64,000 nt of DNA from the NCBI GenBank assembly GCA_914767715.1, contig OU612067.1, positions 20,033,001 through 20,097,000 of the forward strand. The letters are read 5' to 3'. Within the stretch, counting starts at the first letter, position 1, and every line of letters starts with the position of its first letter. The notes beneath the pieces were generated by a model that made no database searches, was not told the origin of the DNA, and saw only the letters and a program-made list of their open reading frames with translations. This document shows positions 38,758 to 52,000 of the stretch, one piece after another. Made by a program: the position numbers and the translations under genes. This DNA is from Membranipora membranacea. Taxonomy: Eukaryota > Bryozoa > Gymnolaemata > Cheilostomatida > Membraniporidae.

Positions 38758-40455
38758 AAATGATAACTTGTTGAGCAGAATGAACTGGGACCTCTCATGC
38801 TGAATATGATATTACTTATTGTTATTATTTTCTATTATTTAGTTTAAATATATGTGTTGGGGTTTGGGGATTGGTGCACATTGATGTAAAGAGAATGTGA
38901 GGTTAATACAGTTTTACTGTCACTATATAGCAATTGTGACTTGGCGTTGGCTTGGCTCTCTTTCCCAGGCTACAGCCAATCAGATCAAACAATGGTTACC
39001 GTATGACACAACCCACAAAAAAGGAGGGAAAAAGGAAAGCTGCTTACCACGCTGACGATTCGATGTGAATGTATGCACTATTCCCTACACAACTACTAAG
39101 CAAGATCCATCAGTCTGTCAGAACACTGCCTCTAACATGACCTGACACAAAACATGAAATTTAGAAGAGTAAGAAAGAGAAACTCTGATCAATTTTAATG
39201 GAGCTATTATCACTCTCATTTGGCAATTTATCACGTAAAAATATATACTCAATGGTTTCACTATGGATCTCCACTTGCATTATTTTTTCAGAGGGAGGGT
39301 CTATGCCACGCTCTACAGACTTTACATGGCTCAGTCTTTTCAGTTTTTATGGCCGACTTCACATTCAAAGGACTCAATAATTTGTCTTCCTGGGAACCTG
39401 GAAACCCCCTCTCTCCTAATAATAACACTGCTTCATTATCAATTTAAGTGGGATACAGGGGATCACCGGTGACAAGAACTTAAATAGGCAGTCTGTCGTC
39501 GTAGGCTCAGTAACCCGCTCTATACCTCTTCTTTAGCCATCCTCTAGTCAATAAAAAATATTGCTGCAGGTTGCTTTGAAATTTTATACTACCATTTATC
39601 TTGCTTGCTTGTGAAATGAAACATCTTACCTGTACGATGTGGCTGTTGGTTCTGGCTGTAGGTGAGCGGTAGATTTCAGCATTGATCAAATCCATAGAAA
39701 AACTGAAAAACATCAATAAAACGCTGGTTCAGTCATTCAAAACATGCCTTTGTTGTGCCAATATATTTCTTTAGTCTAACCTTTCACCCAGCAAGCAGGC
39801 AAGCAATTTCGGTGTGTGGCATAAGAGAATGTGTGGTTAGTGAGGTATGTTTTACCTACGCACCCAGCATAATGTAACAGTGAATGATGTTCGCGATAAA
39901 ATTCTGCATCAAAAGAATAGGTGTAATACAGAAAATGGGAATGTCTGGGACATGACTATGACTACCTTGTAAATTGTAAAGCCTTGTTCAATTCGCTTTC
40001 CCAGGGGAACTTAGCATTATCACAGCGCTGCATAGCATATAACACCTTAAGGTTTTACCTCGGACCCTCCCATTACCATCGAGATTATATCTCATATTGC
40101 CAGACTTCATTCAACCTAGTATACCCAGTACCTACTTATCAGAGATACACATCATGTGATCAGTTTACCTTTTGGGTTTTGGCCACCAAACCTTCAAGCT
40201 GCCTCATGTTACGCTGCCCTAACCCTGTCACCCAGCTATTGTTTCTGTTTACCCCTAGAAGCCGCTTGACAAGGCTAGCGCTGCCCTGCCTTTACTGCCC
40301 TGTGCTGCCGTATGATATTATAAACCCAGGTCCCGAGTAATCTCATACTCGATTTGTTCTTGCCTTACGGGTTAAAAGTAATGGGTTTACAGTTCTAGTT
40401 CCGGCTCGATCGGTTGGAGGCATGGCAGTGCCTGGATTATTATCAAAACTGGATA

Positions 40456-40550
40456 CCTCTGTGGTGGCGGAGGGATATCGCAAAAGTCGGGTATTGAGGC
40501 GCGACGCCTTGATAACCGACTTTTGCAATATCCCTCCGCCACCACAGAGG
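40456..40550. mobile_element. Near-perfect 95-bp hairpin element
   Basis: Arms 40456-40494 and 40512-40550 match at 37 of 39 positions as reverse complements (CCTCTGTGGTGGCGGAGGG at the outer end). The 17-bp centre itself folds (AGGCG...CGCCT), so the stem is nearly continuous. It looks like a palindromic non-autonomous DNA transposon. No coding sequence. Confidence 0.85.
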
Positions 40551-41969
40551 GCACATACTAGTTCTAGTTGAGCACCAAAACTCAAAAGGATACAAATCTC
40601 AGCCACTCACCTTCAATGATGCGATGGTTAGATTTACATCAGGCTAGCTTCACCATCTAGAGCCAATGTTTCAACTGAACTTAATTATGCTGGAGCAACG
40701 CTGAGCCTAATCGCTTCTATCCTTGTATATAAAGACAAATCTGATGTAAAATCTACTTTCTAGTGAACAGTTACAGCTAACGAGTAGAGCTGTTGTTGTT
40801 ACAAGCTGCTCTTATTCAACTGAAAAATAATGAGAATTCAAGTTGAGGCAGTGCTCATGCATTTTGTGTGTACAGCTTACTGAATCCACAAATCAAAACT
40901 GATTGTATAAAAGGCTGAATGTTTAATCTAGCAAAATCTCAAGTTAGAGGCGTTGTTCTAACAAAAGACTTTTTAATAAAGCTTGAAGGATAATATTGGC
41001 CCAATATTAATTTCACTATCAGCAGTTTCGGTCAATAGGGGGTCAATAGGTAAAATACAAAACAATCATTTGAGTCATGGATCACTAAGTTAATACATTA
41101 TTTTGTTACTAAACCAATTGTGTCTTGACGACGGCCACTTGGGCTATACAACTATATAAGCTAATAATAAAGCTAGCCCTAGAATTAAGTTGACCCCCTA
41201 CCCATTTAGATCAAGTTTGATCCAATTTACCCACATTCCGATCATTCCCATTCTCCAGTTGAGCCTGAAGCGGCCCAAACTGTAATTGCAAGCAAATTGG
41301 ATCATGCTTTATCTTTTATCCATGGTCCATGAACACTATTATGGAGTAGCCTTATCACAATCGCCCTCATATTATTATAGCCAAACAAAAACAAACAAAT
41401 GAGAAAAGAGAAGGAAGCTAATTCAGGTAAGGTTCGATGCAATACTGGTTGACTACAAAAGGATGATCAGATGGTGTGTGGGAGTGGAGGGGGAGGGGCT
41501 GGGTTAGCCTTCCCCTTAGTTGAGTCGTAGGCTAAGAATCAAACTATCACAGGTTATGCTAACACTGGTAATAAAAACTCACAAGTCCGGCCTGCCTTGG
41601 TCGTCAGATGAGGTCACACAGGGGTAATATAGTCTGCGGTCTGAGAAACCCTCCAAGGCTATGTCAGAGTTTGAGATCGGGACCTGCTGCGCAGAACACA
41701 GTCACGTTCATAACACTTACATACTCACAATTAAGAATACATTTGTACCAGGTAACGAGTTCAGAGTTCATCAGACAGCAAGGCTTTACTGCAGGATGTG
41801 AACCTTTAATCACGGACTTGATTAGTCATAATGCCTCGTCTCTGGCTTGTAGGATGGGGTATGGAGTAAATGGATATTTTCCATTATCCACCCAACCTTA
41901 AAACCTAGACACTAAGGCTAGACCAATTGACCTTAGATGATTAGTAATATTGCAGCTGACTTAATTGTT

Positions 41970-44634
41970 TAGAAGTAACAGGCAAAATTATATATTATTA
42001 TGGGTATGTTGGTGGGAGAGTGATGATATTGTTCACCATTCGCACCCAGTGCATAACTTGTAGTTTCCGTATCCTGTGATGAGACATAATAATAATTCAT
42101 TACTATATTGTATATTGTTATAACTAATTGGTGGTGTTTATTTTTGCCATAATTATTACCATTTTTTTTAAACGTTTGTTGACAAGCAATCTTCATAATT
42201 AAAATGATGTTCTTCCGAGTGTGCCAAGATAAAACAAAAATAAATAAATATGGAATAAATAAATGAAGAAGAAATATGGAAGATAACGACTAACAATGAA
42301 AATGTCTTAGACATGAAATACATAAATGCATATTGTCGGAACGACTTAAAGTTGTTTGCAGACCTTATCTGTTGCGGAAGGCTATTGAAAATTTTAGAAA
42401 GATTGCAAAGAAAATTGTTGCGTGTCTCATATCTGAAAGCGATGTGTATTAAATAAAAACTGCTCACATATATAATCTGGAGCCACAACATATTAAGTAT
42501 TTTACAGCCATAAATGGCAGAGAAATAACTGGCAAGCTGTGGTAAGGGAAGAAGATTTAAAGATCTTGAAAGATCCTGTGTTGATATCAGATGTTTAGGA
42601 ATGAAATGAACAAATGCGATAAGCCTAAAAGCCCGCTTCTGTAGTAAAAATAATGGATTTGTTTTGTGAGCAGGGGCTATGTTGTAGTAAATATGAATAC
42701 CATAGATTAGGTAACAGAAAATGAAATGGTGGTAAAAGGTCATCGCCGCTTTCCTTCCAATGCAAAATCTGCATTGCTGAAAAAGTGCAAGATTAGCTTT
42801 TAGCTTTTTTGAAAGATAATCAACATGACCAGTCCATGAAAGCGTGTTATGTATCATATAGCCAAGGAGTTTAGTTTTGGATTGCCTCTTGAGTTCAGAA
42901 CCCGAAATTGTTAATGAAAATTTTGTGTCGGGTTATGCATTACAAAGAAGATAGTGTGATTTTTTGTGTTGATCACCATTTTGTTTGAATTACACCATTG
43001 GTTTATCTCACTGAGAGCAATACTGCAAGATCTCTCTAACTGAAAAATGTTGTGGCTTTTGGCGATAAAAGTAGTATCATCGGCGTAAGCATTGACAGTT
43101 AAGAAAAGACGTAAGTTTAAAAGATCATTGATGAGTATAGAAAATAATGTTGGGGCAATGATTGAGCCTTGATCAAACGCTTTTTTAAAGTCCAGAAATA
43201 TTATAGAAATGTAATAACCTTGAAATTTATAGTCTAGACAATGACTAAATATCTTATGCATAGCATCTGCGCAAGAGAAACATTTTCCGAAACCTGACTG
43301 TAAATTGAATGGGATTATATGTGATGCTAAATAATATGTCTGAAGATGAATATTGATGTGTTTCTCAAAGATTTTGGATAAAATTGGTAAAACTGAGATT
43401 GGTCGAAAGTTAGATGGAACATTTTTATCACCACCTTTAAAAATTGGTGTGACTCTAGCTGATTTCCATTCTTTTGGGAAAACTCCTTCAACCAAAAATC
43501 TATTCATCATATCAGTTGCAGATTTGAAACACAGATGTGATCAATCGAAGTGCTTGACCTTTCACTGACCCTGGTGTCATGTGACAGCTGATACAGTGTG
43601 AATTGGGAAACAGTATTTCTGAACCAGTTTTTCTTTACTTTTTCGTCATTTAGGTTGATATTAAAGTCACCCATGATAATGATATCATTTGGTATATCAA
43701 AACAATTGTCAATGTGTCTCAAAAAGTCGTTGTTCCAAGAAAATGGATTAGATGGAGGCCTGTAAACAAAAGAAAGAGACAACAAATTTTCTCTGATAAT
43801 CTGGTTTTGGCAACTTAACTTAAGCTTTCAGGCATAGACTGATCAAGTGATGGTAAACAAAAAATGTGAAAATCTTCAGTTTGTAAAATGCTCTTAACCT
43901 CATCAAGCTTGCCGGCCAAACCTCTAATTTTTAAATGAGCAATATTGAAAAATCTTCTCGAATTAGCCATCTATATGTCTTTCAAAATGACATATAATTT
44001 GTTCTGAGGGAAGTAAAATGCCTCTCTGGTTGATAGCTGTTAAAAGTTGTGTTGAATTAATGAACTTAACCCTAAAATTACGAAGAGGTTTACCATTCTT
44101 CTGGAGCCTGATAGTTGTTGCTCCAGGGAACTGACTTTGTACTTGCTCCTCCAGTTCTGCATCCATGACATCCAGTGGCACACCTTTCAGCATAGCCACA
44201 TTGACAGTAAATGTCTTGGGGTTAATGGTTTTCCTAACATGGGAATCCCCAAATGTTTTTGTTTTCCATTTCTTTATCATAGCCTCAGCTGCTGCAGGAG
44301 ATTCCATCTGGATCATAATACGTGGATTGTCTGAGTTAAATTTGTATGGACTAATTTTTTCGATAGTAATGGGTCCATATTCCTGGTTTATTGTCCTTCT
44401 CACTAGGTCATGAGAGAATCCTGCAAATGCTTGTGATGTTTTCTGGATAGAAATAACTATGTTGTTATCAGGTTTGAATTCTGTAGTATTCTTGCGTTTC
44501 TCTGTGTTACTTTGAGGTGCTGGGGTAGGTGGGTATCTTGGGCAATTTCTAGCTGTATTTTCTTTCCCACTTCCAATCACTGTCTCATTTGCTCTAACGA
44601 GAGCTTGCAGGTTATTATAGGAAATAAAAAACAA
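41970..44634 (-). mobile_element. Decayed non-LTR (LINE) retrotransposon
   Basis: Minus-strand order is ORF1-like protein (44634-43963, RNA-binding-like with KNGKPLRNFRVKF near its end), endonuclease pieces (about 43930-43507, with a MGDFNIN motif and SSTSIDHI), reverse transcriptase (43510-42911, with FRPISVLPILSKIFEKH, IIFLDFKKAFD and catalytic YADDT) and an RT thumb/C-terminal part (42857-42168, with WTGHVDYLSKKLKANL). The RT lacks about 60 residues between KKAFD and QGSIIAPTLF. The endonuclease has stops and a large gap between its N-terminal piece and MGDFN. The family is jockey/CR1/L2-like on general layout; I cannot place the clade. The copy cannot be active as it stands. Confidence 0.85.
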
Positions 44635-45404
44635 AAATTTCCTTATTAGGGTGTTTCCTGGTCACATCATAGCAATCAATGCCAGAAGATAACAACACAG
44701 GAATTCCCAAAGAAAAAAAAATCATTTGGTTGACTGTCCGTGGACAATTCAGGCTACCTAATGTTGCATTCTGGGAATGCACTTGTGAACAACTGTGAAA
44801 GCTCAAACAAATGTGTTTTGCTCATCATTTTTGTTATCACGTGTTGCTACCATTAATTGTGACGCCAGGCATATTTTACTATTACTCACACCGTTGGGCA
44901 AACAATGTTTTGATGGGTCTATAATTCTTATCATGTTGGTGTTTGAACCTCTTACATCTTGGAGTTTTCCTCTCACAACTGCATTTGAAATTTTCCATAG
45001 GCTAATCCTGATATAATTTACTGTGTTTTACCATGGTTGTAGAGTGATCTCACAAAAGGAAATTTTGAAATATTACTCTGCTGATAGAGGGGACAAACTG
45101 GTTTCAAACATAATCCGTATGTGAAAGGCAACATAGGCTCAGGTTTTTTGTGAAAGCATACACTATGAAATTATACAAATTCTCAGTCAGTTCAGGTGAA
45201 GTTACAGGACTTTGCTCTTTCCCACTTTAGGCTTTGATGTGCATATTTTCTATAATTAAGTCCTGTATTACTGAATGGATGACCTTGTGATGGGACATAT
45301 TATTTAATCCATGAGCTCGTTGGTTCGTTGTGATACATCCTTGCACTGATTTGCTGGGATTATTTTGTTGATTTGTTGTTGCTGGCGTATATGTTACAAA
45401 TAAA

Positions 45405-45440
45405 ATATTATATATATATATAAGTATATATATATATTCT
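45405..45440. repeat. AT-rich microsatellite
   Basis: Alternating TA runs with two interruptions. Confidence 0.7.
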
Positions 45441-46073
45441 TTTATTGTCAATCTGCAATCATATTTGTGAATGTTTTCCTGCGGTAACAGAGCAGATAAC
45501 TTAAAAAATAAGGCAAAGTGTTCGCAAATAACTCGTAAAATTAAACTTGTGGATGTGACTCCTCTTTTTTATCGGCCTGGTCCCTCACCATGTAAAAATT
45601 AAAAGTTTGCAAACAAAACAATGCCTTGATAATTGCATGTCGGAAAAAACATTGCAAATTTATTGTATGGTTTTTCTTGCCTTGAATTATTTCTATTTGA
45701 GTTCCTGAGAGCTTTAGTAAGCTCATATTGTAAAAGCAACCTTGGTCATGCTGAGGGCTTATCGCAGATATGTATGACAATTAACAGCTGCGCAGCTTTC
45801 CTGTAATGAGTTTCCTTATATATAAATTGAATGCTTTGCAATTTTTTTCAGCTTTCTTGCCAAAAGAGAAGGCAGAAGAGGGATTATCCTTAGTTTGTGG
45901 TAATTAATAACCATTGTGTCATTAGCGTATGTCCTCCGCTTCATTTTGTGGAAATAATCAGTTCAGATTTGCTTGTTGGTGACGCTGTTAGCAAGTTAGG
46001 CTAACGCAAAGCTCAAGATTATTTAGACTCTTTGGAGACTTTGCACTGTCAACTGAGCAAAAAAACAACAGTA

Positions 46074-49000
46074 ATGGAAAGTTGCAGTAAACTGATTAGT
46101 AGTTATGACAGCAATGAGGGGCTGAGGTGTCCTGAAAAAGAGATACTGGCAGAAGGCAGCGATGGAGAAGAGGAAGCTGAGTCAGCAGAAAGTCAGCAAC
46201 GTGAGAGAAGTAAAGATATAGACGGCGGTACAGCTTGGCTGTGTGTTTTAGGTATGTGTTTGTTATAAAGATGAATATGAAACGCTTCCATATTTATTTG
46301 AATATTTACAGCACATACTTGCACATCCACTCAAATCACTGAATCTATAGTATTTCACCTGGCTTGGTACAGGGTTTTACAAATTGAACCTGCGACCGAA
46401 TTACTTGGTGTTGAATTTTACTGAATGAGCACATGAGGTTTTTTTCCTCAGCAAGTCGTTGAGAGGGGGTGACCGCCTAGGGATACGATCACCCTCCTAA
46501 ACGCCATAAAAGGCTGCAGGCTCTGCCCAAACTACCAGCTTGACATTGTCATCGCCAGACTATTTTTCACATCAAGCTGCCTTGATTTGTTAAGCAAAGC
46601 TTACTCAAACAAACCAAATGATAGTTCTTTTCTACTGTCCTGTCAAATTTGTAATTTCATTATTTATCTACATGGGTCAAAGTATATCTAATATTAGTAT
46701 AGTATTATTATGAGTATTGGTAATATTAGTATATCTGATACCCTTGTTGTCTACAGGTGCGTTTATCATGACTACATTGATGGGAGGTGTGGAGAAGTCT
46801 TTTGGAGTCTTACTCATCAGTATACAGGCAGAGTTTAACTGTACTACAGAGAGAGCTTCATGGATAGGCTCTCTTATGACTACGCTCAGGCATCTTATGT
46901 GTAAGTTAGTTTCGTTAGGTCGTTTAGGATCATGAGCTTATATAGTTTGTTACTGAGGTATATAGATTGACTGACACTGACATACCTACCTAATTTATTT
47001 CATTGTCTGTTGATCAGTATCCTCTTAGCTTCAGTATCCTGACGTTTGCGAGTTACTATACTATAGTAGTAGTAGTAGTGGTAGTAGTAGCAGTTTTGCA
47101 TTTTTTCCAGAATACCATCATTAGAATTGTTTGTTTTCACAATGAAAGAAGACAACTCACAAAGATGCCAACTTAATTAGAAGTCATATGACCCTCCCTG
47201 ATGACATTAACATTAGTCTTTATGCCATATCCAAAGAAACAACTTTATCAGCATATAGATACTATTGACTTTTGATATTCCAGGTGTATTCAGCGGTATG
47301 TTAGCACAGAGGTTTGGTGCTAGAAGGATTGCATTTCTTGGAGCCCTGCTGATGTTTGCTTCAATGTGCGCTTCATCCTTTGTTAAAACTCTGCCGCTAC
47401 TTTACCTCACCTACGGTATCCTGCCAGGTGAGTTTTTCCAAGCTGGTATCCCTGACCCTGATGCTTGACTGTTTCACTCAACAGTTAATTCGTACTTTGG
47501 AGTGTTTATAAAAAATAGTAACGCATATTCTAGAGAATAACAGTGTTACCATGATTTGCAATACAGTTGCATAAAATATAAGGGCAAACCATAGCGGCAA
47601 ACCCTGTGATTTATGATCTGAGCTTTGACGAGTGGTACGAGTTTTTGCATAGAGTCATGTGTTTCAACATTGCAATATAATTGAAACATTTTTGATTCTT
47701 TTTGATTCTTTTATAACATATAGACCCTTCATACATTATGTAAATGTGTGGCCTGTGGACACAAGCGTATGACTCTCAACGTATCCAATTGTAATTTTTA
47801 TAGAATATTAGCGGACAGGGACGCCAAATCAGGAAATAAACTCTTATCCATTTTATATTTCTCAGGGATAGGAGCTTCATTGATGTACATCAGTATGACT
47901 ATTATAATTAATGAGAGGTTTGTGAAGCGTATAGGCAAAGCTAACGGAGTATCTTTAGCAGGTAAGGGAGGGTTATTAGTCTGAGCACACCTTGGTTGAG
48001 CGGGTTTTAGGTTTGAATGAGTAATTGTGAATGAGACTATTTGAACTTAACAGTATGGGACAGCAATGACTTTGGTGAGGGCTGTTTCCCCGGACCGCGT
48101 CTCTTATCAAGATGAACCGACCATGAAGATGCCCTGGCAAGCAGGATGCTGTGTGCCAATCAACCTCGCTAGAATCAAGCATGAGCTCCATAGCTTCCAA
48201 ACAAAAAAAAAAACTCAGTCTTATGTCTAGTTGCATTATCGGAACAACATCATTCTTTGAAATTATGTATACAACAGATTTATATGTAAAACTAGGATTA
48301 TGTCAGCAAGTTATTCAAAGCTTAATCTTGTGACCTCGCTAAAATTACTTGTAGATATATTTATATGTGAAAAAATTAATATCAAAATTTGTTGAATTGT
48401 GTGTATTCTGTTTAAAGGTTCAGGCCTGGGTTCGTTTGGAGGTCCAGTAGTCATTCAGGTATTATTGGACACGTACGGTCTCTCAGGAGCTATATTCATT
48501 GTTGGAGCTTTGACAGCCAATTACTTTTTATGTACTGCCTTATTCATACCAGCAATACAGGTTGGTCTTACTAAAAAACTTGCAGGTACATGGCGCACTG
48601 CTTGCTTGATATTGTATTTCGCATCTCTGATCAAGAGAGGGAATTTATTCACATAGCTTGTGTACCATCCGAAGGAATTTAGTTTGACGACTTGAGGTGA
48701 ATATCAATTAAATGGGGCAGGGCGGGGCATGTTTGGTACTCATACTAAATTGGCTCTAAGGATCAGAGACACATTTTTTGTATTTAATTTAATATCCTGT
48801 CAATACTCGTCAAAGCAAACGAGACTTTAAAGTGGAAAAAAACATAAATGCCAGTAGTATTGTCTCGATGTCAGTGTGGGTACATGGTAGGTAGTACATT
48901 GTTCACTCAATGTCATGCAGGTCTGATGGTCAACTGTCTTTGAGTCTTTGAACTCTGTTGTTTGTCACTTTGTATTTTATCACAAATCTTCTTTGGTTGA

Positions 49001-52000
49001 ATGGGAGAATCTACATAGCTCAGTTTTTTACAGGTAAAAAGCAAAAATGGAGACTGCAACATTACAGAGGGAAGTTTAGAAGGCGATATATCATCACCGG
49101 TGATTCTGAAACTCAATAAAGAAAGTATGCCATGATCAAACTTCATAAATCTTTAGGCCTAGCTATTTTTTATTTGTAAATTACTTGGTTATCAGGTTAT
49201 CACTCACAACATAATGATAACGCTATACATTTTCCACCAAACCAAATGGTTTGGCATTGTAATGCATGTGATTCCAAATTGTTAAAAATTGGTTCCGTGT
49301 GTTTTATCGTTGATGTAACCAGCCAATGGCATGTCAGTTCCAAGGGTTTGTAGCGGGCCGAAATAATTCTTCTCATCATATGAGCTGTTTTTTCTTTCTA
49401 GAACACCAATCCAGGAGATGTCCAGATTTAGCGTTGAGGAGACCCCCTGTTGGATTCATCCTTCTTTGCTTCTCACTAGGTGAGCACTGTTGTGTTAGTA
49501 TAGACAACCAAGTCTTAATTGCTTGACTGGCCTATGCCCATAATTGTGTATTCTAGGAGGAGTCAGGAGTGGTCTGATGGTTAAGGGTGCGGACTTGTGA
49601 TCTGTGAGGTTCAGGTTCAATTTCCGGTGCTGGTAGTCATTTTTGATTGTACTTGCGTGCCTTCATTCTAGCCAGGTCCTAGCCAGGTCCTAGCCAGGTC
49701 CTAGCCAGGTCCTAGCCAGGTCCTAGCCAGGTCCTAGCCACGATTTCATGGTGGATATCCTAGCGGAGGTCCACTGAGGTCCACACCCTATATGCAGTAA
49801 AAAGATCCCCCTCAAAAGAGTAGCCGGAATCCCGGCGGGCAAGGGTATAGGGTGTGGATTGAGTACCATGGGTCCCTGCACCTGTACTCTAGAGGGGTAA
49901 CTCTCTCCGCAATGTGTATTCTATCCAACATTTGTGATTATTGTGAATGCGTCAGCTGACTAAAACAAGAAGCGAAGCTGGTTTTTTTGCATGCCAATTC
50001 GAAATTGCAAATATGAGATCTTTGAGTTTACGAATATCCCCCAAACTCCATTTAAAGCCCTGTTTACTGCTTCCAAAAGCAATTATAATTTTGGTAACTT
50101 AGACTAATAACTGAAACACAACGCTTTTGTGTATTAAGTGATGATTGGTTATACAACTTACATTTTTAGCCTAGTCACACAGCCACTTTCTCTGTGGATA
50201 ATGACTTTTCCCTTACAAGATATAATCTTTTCGTTTTTACCACACACTGATAATATCTGATCTCGATAAAGTCAGTTTCGCTTACAGCACGATCATCTTT
50301 ACAGGTTTTTTTCTGTTATTGAAAACTTAAATCTTTTTTTGATTGTTGTTACAGGCTTGCTCTCAGCAGGGTACATAGCCTCCGTATATCTGCTCCCATC
50401 ACTCGCTCAGCTCAACAAGGGAATAACTCCCCTTATGGCAGATCTACTTATATCCATCATCGGTATCAGTGATATTGTTGGTATTCTGACAGGAGGTGTT
50501 GTATTTGATCTGAAGAAGGTGAGAGATTATGATTATTTTAAGCAACAATGGCTGCCCCTGTGATATGGAGTTCATACTAAACTCATGTTACAGGGGTTCA
50601 GATGTCTTCTAACTAACTACGACAATACTTAAACACACAGTGAAAGTCATTTGAATAGAATTATTCTACTAAGTGATTCACTCGAAAAATCTGCATATTG
50701 TCTCTCAGTCAACGCAATTTAGAGCTGTGGGACAAAATGACACGAGACAATGAGAGACTTTCTAATATTCCCTTTATCAATGGCCCCCCTACCATCCCTC
50801 CTATCTCCAATCAAGTTCTCATGCAATTCATTAGCAGAGAACCAACTAAAATGCTGAGAATCTTGATTTCGATTAGCGGTAGCACTATGTAATACTACGT
50901 AAAGTCAAAACAGAAGATTTGACTGACCCTATTGATGGACGGTCGCAAAATGACCTAAAACCTCATACTGAGGGTGTGGCATCATCCTAGACACCAGAAT
51001 GCATCCTAGAAGTGAGAGGCCATGTATGACCCCTGAATGTGTGTAGCAGGCTGATAGAAACCAAACAGGCAGTTTGCAGACATTTTCAGTGACACTTTGA
51101 GTTTTGCCAATAGGCTGAGAAGCTGATTAGCGCTGATTATTAACTATTTTATCTACAGGTGAAGAAGTGGAGACGCCACATATACTGCTCTATATTTCTG
51201 ATCATGTCACTTGTGAATCTGGCTCTGCCTTTCTGTACTCAGTATTATCAGCTGTGTCTCTGTTCTACTCTGACTGGATATTTCGTAGGTAAGAAATCGC
51301 TAGATCAACTGTGATCCAATTTGACTGCATTGTTAGTCGCTCCTGTTTCACTCGTGAGCCGTGCTTTGCCAGGTAGAGGGAGCAACTCTAAATCCAGGAA
51401 CATTGGGTTAGGATTATTCGGTTTGGTTACCCTTTAGATCGCAGATAAAATCATGTACCTGTATAGCCCAACCCCTAGAAATCTTCTTGTTTGTGGTTGT
51501 TACTTTGAAACCAAATGTATTATGCTGGCAAAAACGACTCATCTATTTATGCTGAAAACATGTTTGCTTGACAACGATGTCTTGATTCATCCATTTTTTT
51601 CGCAATTGATTCTTGAAACCTGGAAGCATCAATTTCCTGTGCTTTTGGATGCTCTTTGAGCCAAGCTGTAGATTCATGGTGTACCTAAGTTCCATAGGTT
51701 GTGGTTTGTAGGCTTTTTGATTGGACAACGGGCAGTGATGTGTTTAGATATCGTTGGAAGTGAACTGTTGAATAAATACCTCGGTCTATTAGTCAGCTCA
51801 CAAGGAGTGGGATTTCTAATCGGGCCAGCCACTGCAGGTAAGATTATATCACCCAATTACGGCAACAGGACTATGTGCACCAAAATTTAAAAAAAAGTCC
51901 GCATTATAGTCAAAACAAATGCCACCATTGTTTACATAAATGCTGACAGCAGCCTCAGCTGATCCTCAGAGGATTGATCAGTATTTGCAAACTCAGAGTG

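Larger units (their letters stand above)
38225..39702 (-). promoter_or_regulatory. Probable 5' UTR intron and leader exon of PAQR copy B, with upstream ORF
   Basis: A 73-base minus-strand exon (39702-39630) has a TTTTTCAG acceptor and a GTAAGA donor. Spliced to the acceptor at 38225, it would form a leader carrying an upstream ORF from ATG at 39695: 27 codons whose TAA overlaps the PAQR start codon as TAATG. The join is inferred from position and splice sites. The exon could instead belong to another transcript. Confidence 0.4.

Noticed and set aside
39984-40340. 118-codon plus-strand open frame
   Set aside because: Composition rich in Tyr, Cys, Pro and Leu without domain signs; it ends beside a foldback element and looks like chance.
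46032-46074. Earlier start for the SLC16-like protein
   Set aside because: The extension begins at a TTG; the first in-frame ATG is at 46074.
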